DNA of 5,648 nt from JAAYYF01 sp040255585 (GTDB taxonomy: Bacteria > Deinococcota > Deinococci > Deinococcales > Trueperaceae), in NCBI GenBank assembly GCA_040255585.1, contig JBDZVI010000123.1, forward strand, positions 1-5,648. The letters are read 5' to 3'. Positions 1 to 4,491 of the stretch are shown here, piece by piece. Made by a program: the position numbers and the translations under genes. The notes below the pieces were generated by a model. That model saw nothing but the letters and a program-made list of their open reading frames with translations. It made no database searches and had not been told where the DNA came from. Numbering within the stretch: position 1 is the first letter of the stretch; each line of letters starts with the position of its first letter.

Positions 1-140
1 CTCGCCCACGAGCGATCCGGAAACAGGGCGAGGAGCAGCGACGCGGCCAGGTCGGACGCCTCGGGGCTCACCCTCAGCGCCTCGCCGAACCCGGCTTCAC
101 TGTCGAACGGTCGATCCGACCGCTTCTCCCCGTCGCTCAC
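1..140 (-). CDS. Possible partial gene, N-terminal part only, unrecognised
   Basis: On the minus strand a frame opens with GTG at 140-138 and stays open to the left edge, giving 46 codons. The translation starts MSDGEKRSD and ends with a hydrophobic, alanine/leucine-rich stretch, SPEASDLAASLLLALFPDRSW. Third codon positions are mostly G or C, as in the real genes here, which is the main support. I recognise no domain. The start is uncertain: no good Shine-Dalgarno lies at the usual distance (a GGAG sits about 16 bases upstream), and the frame remains open further upstream with in-frame GTG codons at 284 and 275. It would be divergent from the lipoprotein gene at 356. In a GC-rich genome an open frame of this length can arise by chance, so this is tentative. 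Confidence 0.35.
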   Translation of the reverse strand, partial: MSDGEKRSDRPFDSEAGFGEALRVSPEASDLAASLLLALFPDRSWA

Positions 141-355
141 GGCACCAGTGTATGCGCTCCGTGCCAGTGACGGCCCGGACGACGGCTTCGTAGCCGCACC
201 GGCTTCCCGAGCGCGCTCCCCATGTGCGCTCGAAAGGCCGTCCGCGCCACGCGAACCGGCAAATATCTCACCCACACCGGGCACGATGCCGTACTGTTCG
301 GTCGAGTCCGCTCGTCCGGGTTCACTGGTCCGAGTTCTCTCTTCGGAGGCTGCCG
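141..355. other. Non-coding region upstream of lipoprotein A
   Basis: This stretch separates the possible minus-strand gene from lipoprotein A and would hold divergent promoters if both are real. I could not find a convincing -35/-10 pair on either strand; the region around 261-300 (AAATATCTC, then TACTGT at 292-297) is the least GC-rich part but does not fit consensus spacing. No tRNA, strong hairpin or T run was seen. Open frames crossing it on both strands are arginine- and proline-rich and look like GC-driven shadows. Confidence 0.5.
345..349 (+). promoter_or_regulatory. Ribosome binding site that fixes the lipoprotein A start
   Basis: GGAGG lies six bases before the ATG at 356. The reading frame is open back to 224, but only the start at 356 places a canonical signal peptide and lipobox at the N-terminus, so this site decides the start. 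Confidence 0.85.
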
Positions 356-1873
356 ATGCGTACCGCAACGTTCGTCAAGTCAGCGCTAGCCGCGCTCCTC
401 GCCGGTGCCGCCCTGAGCGCCTGCCAGGGCGCCGGCCCTGGCGTGGTAGTCACCGTCTCCCCCGCCGAGATCGCGCTGTTACCTGGCTCCGAGCAGACCT
501 TCACCGCGCTCGTCTCCGGCTCGGCCAACACGGAGGTGGCGTGGGCCGCCACGGCGGGCGTGGTCGACGGTGCCGGCGCCACCATCAACTTCCACGCCCC
601 CGCCGAGCCGGGCAGTTACGAGTTGACGGCCACAAGCGTCGCCGACCCGACGAGGCACGCGACGGCCAAGGTAACGGTCGTCGGGCCGGGCGACCGCCTT
701 TGGACACGGCTGTTCGTCGAGGACCCCGTCGTGCTCGCCGGCCCATTGGCTGTCGATGGGGCCGACAACATCCTCATGGTCGGCTACGGCTCGGAACTGG
801 CCGAGCGCGAAGGCGAGCGCGGAACCGACGTCCTGGTGCGCAAATACTCGCCTGCCGCGGAACTGATCTGGGAGCGTCGGTTCGGCTCCCTCGGCGACCT
901 CGAGGACGCTGGTCTCGATGACCTCCCTTCGTCGATCGCGGCGGACGCAGCTGGTCGGATCGTAGTAGGGGGTTCGACGACCGGTCCGCTGGCGGGGCCG
1001 AACCAGGGCAAGACAGACGCGTTCGTACGTCTCTTCGCCGCCACCGGCGAGACACTGTGGACCAGGCAGTTCGGAACCTCGGAGGAGGACTACATCGCCG
1101 GGGTCGCCATGGGAGACGAAGGCAGGGTGATCGTCGTCGGCACGACCGAGGGAACCCTGCAGGGACCCGTTACCGGCTACCGGAACGCGTTCGTCCGCAT
1201 GTACGACCTCAACGGCGACATCGTGTGGACCAACCAGTTCGGCGGGGAGAGCAGCCACTCGGCGACGGCCGTGGTCGTCGACCCTGCCGGGAACATCATC
1301 GTGACCGGCTACGCCTACCCAGGCGCAGTCGGTCAGGAAGTCTTCATGCGGGCGTACAGCGCGGCCGGCGCGCTCCTGCTCAGCACGACGTTCGGCACCG
1401 CGGAGGACGACTCCGGCGATGCCATCGCGGTGGATGCGGTTGGCAACGTGTTCGTCGCCGGTTCGACGGAAGGGGCTCTCGGGGCCGACAACGCGGGCGA
1501 GGAGGACGTGTTCTTACGCAAGTACGACCCCATGGGCAACGTGCTGTGGACGCGGCAGTTCGGTTCGGGCAGCGACGACAGGGTGGTCGGCGTCGCCACC
1601 GATGCCGCGGGCAACGCGCTGGTCGGGGGCTACAGCCTGGGCGCTCTGGCCGGCGACAGCGGCGCGTGGCTCGAGGGGTTCGTGCGGAAGTACTCGGCCG
1701 CGGGAAGCGTGATCTGGACGAGGTCCATAACAGTCGGCACCATCAGCGTCGCGGCGGGGATCGCCGCGGACTCGACGGGCAGCGTCTTGGTGAGTGGTTC
1801 CGCGTACGTACAGGACGACGATGACCCGGACGCCTCTACCTTGCAGAGCTACCTCGTCAAGCTGGCGCTCTGA
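356..1873 (+). CDS. Exported lipoprotein with Ig-like domain and seven-bladed SBBP beta-propeller (paralogue A)
   Basis: Predicted surface or periplasmic lipoprotein of 505 residues; the ligand is unknown. The N-terminus has a basic start (MRTATFVK), an Ala/Leu-rich hydrophobic core and a lipobox LSAC with the lipidated cysteine at 23, followed by Gln. Residues about 30-109 form a beta-rich domain like bacterial Ig folds, with Trp63, PGSYELTATS and alternating TAKVTVV at its end. From about 114 to 505 there are repeats of roughly 52-63 residues of the SBBP beta-propeller type (Pfam PF06739 as I know it). Each has a central strand such as GNVFVAGST and an outer motif FxRKYxxxGxxxWTRQFG. The signature Trp falls at 116, 172, 235, 291, 398 and 454, with Ser343 in the fifth position, making seven blades. 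The C-terminal SYLVKLAL is half a blade motif that the N-terminal LWTRLF would complete, closing the ring. It ends in a TGA and is followed by a paralogue on the same strand. Catalytic residues were not seen; a binding or scaffold role is inference. Confidence 0.9.
   Translation: MRTATFVKSALAALLAGAALSACQGAGPGVVVTVSPAEIALLPGSEQTFTALVSGSANTEVAWAATAGVVDGAGATINFHAPAEPGSYELTATSVADPTRHATAKVTVVGPGDRLWTRLFVEDPVVLAGPLAVDGADNILMVGYGSELAEREGERGTDVLVRKYSPAAELIWERRFGSLGDLEDAGLDDLPSSIAADAAGRIVVGGSTTGPLAGPNQGKTDAFVRLFAATGETLWTRQFGTSEEDYIAGVAMGDEGRVIVVGTTEGTLQGPVTGYRNAFVRMYDLNGDIVWTNQFGGESSHSATAVVVDPAGNIIVTGYAYPGAVGQEVFMRAYSAAGALLLSTTFGTAEDDSGDAIAVDAVGNVFVAGSTEGALGADNAGEEDVFLRKYDPMGNVLWTRQFGSGSDDRVVGVATDAAGNALVGGYSLGALAGDSGAWLEGFVRKYSAAGSVIWTRSITVGTISVAAGIAADSTGSVLVSGSAYVQDDDDPDASTLQSYLVKLAL
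695..1870 (+). repeat. Seven SBBP-type propeller repeats in lipoprotein A
   Basis: Protein-level repeats covering residues 114-505. Central-strand motifs are visible at residues 200-210 (GRIVVGGSTTG), 256-266, 312-320, 363-373, 419-429 and 475-483, each followed about 20-25 residues later by the F/V-x-R-K/M-Y and W-T-R-Q-F-type strand. DNA identity between blades is patchy, so the repeats are old, with short conserved codon blocks such as TGGACGCGGCAGTTCGG at 1547-1563. Confidence 0.85.
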
Positions 1874-2167
1874 CCCGCCTCACACGGTGCCGTGGCGCGG
1901 TGCCGGGCAGCGTCACTGTTACCCACCGGACGGCGCTGCACCTTGCATGGGCGTGTCTGATTCCACGGTACAGGCTACGCGCCACACGAACCCGGCCTTG
2001 CAACTGAGGCGCCCGCTGTGCGCCGTGCAGGGCCAGCCCGTTCGCGGGGCGCATAGAATCCGCCAGGCTCGCCAACCTCCTCGACAGGCCCGGAGACATA
2101 GCACCGCCGCACGGACCTCGACTACTCGCACAAGGGCACCGCGGGCAGGGCCACCGGAGGTACGTCC
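1874..2167. other. Non-coding region between the two lipoprotein genes
   Basis: Nearly 300 bases with no supportable gene. A small hairpin is possible at 2008-2024 (GGCGC, seven-base loop, GCGCC), and CCTTGCA occurs twice (1941-1947 and 1996-2002). There is no stem followed by a T run, so no intrinsic terminator is evident after lipoprotein A. A -10-like TAGAAT lies at 2054-2059, about 110 bases before the next gene, but no -35 element sits at the right distance. The two genes may be cotranscribed or separately transcribed; the sequence does not decide it. Confidence 0.6.
2156..2160 (+). promoter_or_regulatory. Ribosome binding site of lipoprotein B
   Basis: GGAGG seven bases before the ATG at 2168, preceded by C as in the CGGAGG of lipoprotein A. 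It supports the start that yields a lipoprotein signal peptide of the same length as the paralogue. Confidence 0.85.
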
Positions 2168-3673
2168 ATGCAAGGACTCGGGCGCAGCAAGCTCTCGGTA
2201 GGTGTTTGGCTAACATGCTTGTTCCTCGCGGCCTGCCAGAGCAACGGCCCAGGCGTTCAAGTGACCATCGTGCCAAGGCAAGTCGTTCTCGCCCCAGGCG
2301 TAAGGCAGACGTTCACGGCCACCGTTACCGGCACGCCGAACACGGCCGTGAGCTGGAGCACGACAGGCGGCACCTTAGAGAACGGGGGCAGCCAAGCCAT
2401 GTACCTAGCCCCGGCCGTTCCGGGCGACTACGAGATCACGGCAACGAGCGTGGCAGACCCATCGAGGTTGGCCACCGCCGAGGTCAGGGTCGCGGCGCCA
2501 GGTGAAACGCTCTGGACGAGGCTGATGGGCGCGCAAACGCACGACGGCGCCACATGTGTGACGATCGATCGCGATGGGAACATCGTGCTGGCGGGCATCG
2601 TCAACGAGGGAGCCCTCGAGGGTACTAGCGCGGGCAACGCAGACGCCTACGTGCAGAAGCGCAGCGCCGACGGCGCCGTGTTCTGGACGCGGCAGTTCGG
2701 CTCGGCTGAGGACGACGCCGCGGCCGGCTGTGCGGTAGACACGGATGGCAACGTTGTCGTGGTGGGGGTAACGCTCGGTTCGCTGCACGGTGCGAGCGCG
2801 GGTGGCGTGGACTCCTTCGTGAGGAAGTACGACCAGGACGGCACCTTGCTGTGGGCGCGGCAGTTCGGCTCGAGCGGGACCGACGAGGCGCGAGGCGTGG
2901 CCGTCGACCGCCACGGCAACGTGGTGGTAGTTGGCCGAACGGACGGCGACTTCGGCGGGCCGGTGCCAGACTTCCCAGATGCGTTCATCAGGAAGTACAG
3001 CCCGATAGGCGACATCCTCTGGACCCAACGGTTCAACAGGGATCAACCGTTCGATGCCGCGGCGGTCCGGACTTACCGGGGTGAGGACGAGGAGGACTTG
3101 TACTTGGTCGCGAGCACGGCGGGTTCTACCACCAGCACGGAGGCGTTCTTCATGACCTTCGGCTCGGAGGGAAACCTGAGGGCTACCAAGCGCTTCGGAC
3201 CGGAACAGAACTCCACCGCCCTGGCCATCGTCAACGGCCCGAACCAGGAGATCTACGTGGCCGGGAGCACGCGCGGCTCCCTAGGAGCGGACAACGCAGG
3301 TGGCGCAGACGCCTTCGTGCGGAAGTACGGCCCGGACGGGCTCGAGGAGTGGACGCGCCAGTTCGGAACGAACGCAGAGGACCTGGCGCTGGGCGTAGCG
3401 CGCGACTCGCAAGGCAACGTGTTCGCGCTCATCGCCACGCTGGGCGGCGGCGATCACAACGTCGACGCACTGGTGCGGAAGTACAACTCCAGCGGCGACG
3501 TAGTGTGGACGAGTCAACTAGACTTCGGCGGCGAGACCTTCAGCTTTGCCCTGCCAACCGGCCTCACGCTCGACGACGCGGGCGCTCCGATCATCGTCGG
3601 CACCACGGACGCGGCGCTAGATGGCGTTGGCGAGGGCGTGACGAAGGGCTACGTTACCCGGTTGTCTCCGTGA
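2168..3673 (+). CDS. Exported lipoprotein with Ig-like domain and seven-bladed SBBP beta-propeller (paralogue B)
   Basis: Paralogue of the preceding gene, 501 residues, with the same architecture. The signal peptide has a hydrophobic core VGVWLTCLFL and lipobox LAAC with Cys23, again followed by Gln. The Ig-like domain spans about 30-110, with Trp63 and TATSVADPSR matching TATSVADPTR in A. Seven propeller repeats follow: signature Trp at 116, 173, 229, 285, 395 and 447, with Ala339 in the fifth position. Central strands include GNVVVVGVT (194-202), GNVVVVGRTDG (250-260), QEIYVAGSTRG (360-370) and GAPIIVGTTD (472-481). Residues 23-120 align with A without gaps, 54 of 98 identical by hand count. 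The C-terminal GYVTRLSP is the half-motif that would pair with the N-terminal LWTRLM to close the ring. Blade 5 contains an acidic insert, GEDEED (305-310). Function is unknown; the likely place is the outer membrane or cell surface as a binding or structural protein (inference). It lies upstream of the rimP operon but is probably a separate transcription unit. Confidence 0.9.
   Translation: MQGLGRSKLSVGVWLTCLFLAACQSNGPGVQVTIVPRQVVLAPGVRQTFTATVTGTPNTAVSWSTTGGTLENGGSQAMYLAPAVPGDYEITATSVADPSRLATAEVRVAAPGETLWTRLMGAQTHDGATCVTIDRDGNIVLAGIVNEGALEGTSAGNADAYVQKRSADGAVFWTRQFGSAEDDAAAGCAVDTDGNVVVVGVTLGSLHGASAGGVDSFVRKYDQDGTLLWARQFGSSGTDEARGVAVDRHGNVVVVGRTDGDFGGPVPDFPDAFIRKYSPIGDILWTQRFNRDQPFDAAAVRTYRGEDEEDLYLVASTAGSTTSTEAFFMTFGSEGNLRATKRFGPEQNSTALAIVNGPNQEIYVAGSTRGSLGADNAGGADAFVRKYGPDGLEEWTRQFGTNAEDLALGVARDSQGNVFALIATLGGGDHNVDALVRKYNSSGDVVWTSQLDFGGETFSFALPTGLTLDDAGAPIIVGTTDAALDGVGEGVTKGYVTRLSP
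2507..3670 (+). repeat. Seven SBBP-type propeller repeats in lipoprotein B
   Basis: Protein-level repeats over residues 114-501 with a period of 52-57 residues, shown by the regularly spaced WTRQF-type motifs and the preceding FVRKY-type strands (for example residues 217-221, 273-277, 383-387 and 435-439). The linker motif GADNAG occurs before the blade 6 outer strand in both paralogues (residues 373-378 here, 376-381 in A), showing that blade order is the same. Confidence 0.85.
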
Positions 3674-3759
3674 GCGCCCGACCGGTTCAGCGCGCCAACG
3701 AGTACCATCAAGCGAGGAACCCCAGAGACCGTCCCAACTAACCCGGACCCGAACGACGG

Positions 3760-3789
3760 TTGCAGCGCCACCGCTCGCAGACGTAGACT
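3760..3789 (+). promoter_or_regulatory. Candidate sigma-70-type promoter P1 for the rimP-nusA leader
   Basis: TTGCAG (3760-3765) and TAGACT (3784-3789) are separated by 18 bases. Matches are moderate (3 of 6 and 4 of 6 to TTGACA/TATAAT). Transcription would begin near 3796, just before the two hairpins at 3803-3842. The -10-like element and following bases recur in the second candidate at 3894. Confidence 0.35.
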
Positions 3790-3802
3790 AACGGGCGGAC
3801 AA

Positions 3803-3818
3803 CGTCCCGGCGGGAACG
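3803..3818 (+). other. Stem-loop directly preceding the terminator-like hairpin
   Basis: CGTCCC pairs with GGG-A-ACG around a three-base loop, giving six base pairs with one bulged A. It shares its last base with the next stem at 3818. It could be an anti-terminator partner, a NusA or Rho landing element, or chance structure in GC-rich DNA. Confidence 0.35.
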
Positions 3819-3846
3819 GCGGATGGGTTCGCTCCCACCGCCTTTT
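3818..3846 (+). terminator. Terminator-like hairpin upstream of rimP
   Basis: GGCGG-A-TGGG pairs with CCCA-CCGCC around a six-base loop (TTCGCT): nine base pairs with one bulged A, followed directly by TTTT and then CC. The short, interrupted T run and bulge make it a weak intrinsic terminator. It lies about 145 bases after the lipoprotein B stop and about 120 bases before rimP. It may end the lipoprotein B transcript or act as an attenuator in the rimP leader. Confidence 0.6.
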
Positions 3847-3868
3847 CCATGAAGGACGTCCGAGGTTT

Positions 3869-3899
3869 TTGGTCCGGCTTCCCGGCGCATCCCTAGACT
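3869..3899 (+). promoter_or_regulatory. Candidate promoter P2 for rimP-nusA
   Basis: TAGACT at 3894-3899 is a plausible -10 box in an otherwise GC-rich stretch. The best -35-like element is TTGGTC at 3869-3874, but the spacer of 19 is long. The site lies after the terminator-like hairpin and about 65 bases before the rimP start, a normal position for an operon promoter. Confidence 0.35.
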
Positions 3900-3940
3900 C
3901 ACGGCTAAGGGTGCTTGGGGGAGCGAGTGGGCCGTGCTGG

Positions 3941-3958
3941 TCATGGGAGTCATGGGAG
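3941..3958 (+). repeat. Perfect 9-base tandem repeat at the rimP start
   Basis: TCATGGGAG occurs twice back to back (3941-3949 and 3950-3958). Each copy carries an ATG in the rimP frame and a GGGAG Shine-Dalgarno-like core, so the unit can serve as start codon or as ribosome binding site. Being nine bases long, copy-number change would keep the frame. Confidence 0.9.
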
Positions 3959-3959
3959 G
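3954..3959 (+). promoter_or_regulatory. rimP: Likely ribosome binding site of rimP
   Basis: GGGAGG lies four bases before the GTG at 3964. This is the strongest Shine-Dalgarno near the start, although slightly close. The other in-frame starts are served less well: GTG 3934 has GGGGGAG ten bases upstream, ATG 3952 has GGGAG only two bases upstream, and ATG 3943 has none. Confidence 0.55.
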
Positions 3960-3963
3960 TGGC

Positions 3964-4407
3964 GTGGAACTAGAGCGTGCGGCGACCGAGGTGCTCGAAC
4001 CTCTCGGCTACGAGGTGCTTGAGGTTACCGTCAGCACTTCGGGGCAGTCACGCCGCGTTCTGCTCCGCATCGACCGTCTCGACGAGGCCATCGTCGGCAT
4101 CGACGACGTCGCGAAGGCCTCCGAGGTCTTCGGTCTCGAGTTGGACCGGCTCGACCCGTTCCCGACGGGTTACCGCCTCGACGTCGAGTCGCCCGGCGCC
4201 GAGCGTCCGTTACGGCGCGCGCGGCACTTCGAGCGCTTCCACGACCTGCTCGTCAAGTTCAGGGCCGGCGGGGAGACGTTCAAGGGGAAGGTAAGGGCAG
4301 TAACGGAGGACGCCGTCACGGTAGAGGTCGACGGCGCCCAGCGCAGGGTGCGGATCGCCGACATCGTGTCGGCGCGCCTGGCCGAGTGGCCGGAATCGCC
4401 ACGTTGA
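3964..4407 (+). CDS. rimP: Ribosome maturation factor RimP
   Basis: RimP binds the free 30S subunit in the cytoplasm and is needed for its late maturation. From the GTG at 3964 the product is 147 residues, the usual family length. Residues about 2-75 form the N-terminal alpha/beta domain, starting ELERAATEVLEPLGYEVLEV, with a strand RRVLLRID (30-37). The family hallmark SPGAERPLRRARHFERF (76-92, compare SPGLDRPL in E. coli) marks the hinge. Residues about 93-141 form the SH3-like C-terminal domain (FKGKVRAV, then VTVEVDG). The homologous part begins right after this start; GTG 3934, ATG 3943 and ATG 3952 are in-frame alternatives adding 4-10 residues. It stands 84 bases ahead of nusA on the same strand, the order found in most bacteria. 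The identity is secure; the exact start is not. Confidence 0.93.
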   Translation: MELERAATEVLEPLGYEVLEVTVSTSGQSRRVLLRIDRLDEAIVGIDDVAKASEVFGLELDRLDPFPTGYRLDVESPGAERPLRRARHFERFHDLLVKFRAGGETFKGKVRAVTEDAVTVEVDGAQRRVRIADIVSARLAEWPESPR

Positions 4408-4410
4408 CGG

Positions 4411-4428
4411 CGCGCCGCAAGCGGCGCG
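4411..4428 (+). other. Perfect GC stem-loop just after rimP
   Basis: CGCGCCGC (4411-4418) is the exact reverse complement of GCGGCGCG (4421-4428), separated by AA; it would fold as at least seven G-C pairs with a CAAG loop. It begins four bases after the rimP stop codon. No T run follows, so it is not a standard intrinsic terminator. An mRNA-stabilising, processing or ribosome-decoupling role is inference. Confidence 0.75.
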
Positions 4429-4436
4429 AGCTCACC

Positions 4437-4461
4437 GCCACCCGCGGACTGCGGCAGTGGC
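4437..4461 (+). other. Second stem-loop between rimP and nusA
   Basis: GCCAC-CCGC pairs with GCGG and GTGGC around a GGACT loop: nine base pairs with a two-base bulge (CA at 4455-4456). It follows the first stem-loop by eight bases and is followed by an A-rich, open stretch leading to the nusA ribosome binding site. No T run follows. Confidence 0.6.
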
Positions 4462-4491
4462 CACAACCGAATAGGTAGGGAGTTGGACTAG

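Noticed and set aside
137..325. Minus-strand 62-codon frame whose TGA overlaps the GTG of the possible left-edge gene
   Set aside because: The overlap resembles translational coupling, but the product is arginine-rich with no domain, its start is GTG without a good ribosome binding site, and it runs across the likely promoter region of lipoprotein A.
479..1258. Minus-strand open frame of 259 codons within lipoprotein A
   Set aside because: It overlaps a gene with clear signal peptide and repeat structure; the product has repeated segments that mirror the propeller codons and no domain of its own.
1057..1824. Plus-strand open frame of 255 codons in another frame of lipoprotein A
   Set aside because: Extremely Arg/Gly-rich translation, typical of a shifted frame of GC-rich coding DNA.
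1882..1893. CACGG-TG-CCGTG palindrome after lipoprotein A as terminator
   Set aside because: The two-base loop is too tight and no T run follows.
2054..2059. TAGAAT as a -10 box for lipoprotein B
   Set aside because: No -35-like hexamer at 16-19 bases upstream and no extended -10 TG; kept only as a remark.
1857..2276. Minus-strand 139-codon frame across the gap between the lipoproteins
   Set aside because: Arg/Cys-rich composition, no ribosome binding site, and it overlaps the start of lipoprotein B; probably chance.
3740..3850. Possible tRNA ahead of rimP, as metY precedes rimP in E. coli, prompted by GGGTTCGCTCCCA
   Set aside because: The TTCG sits in a six-base hairpin loop, the T-arm stem does not pair in tRNA register, and no anticodon or acceptor stem can be drawn.
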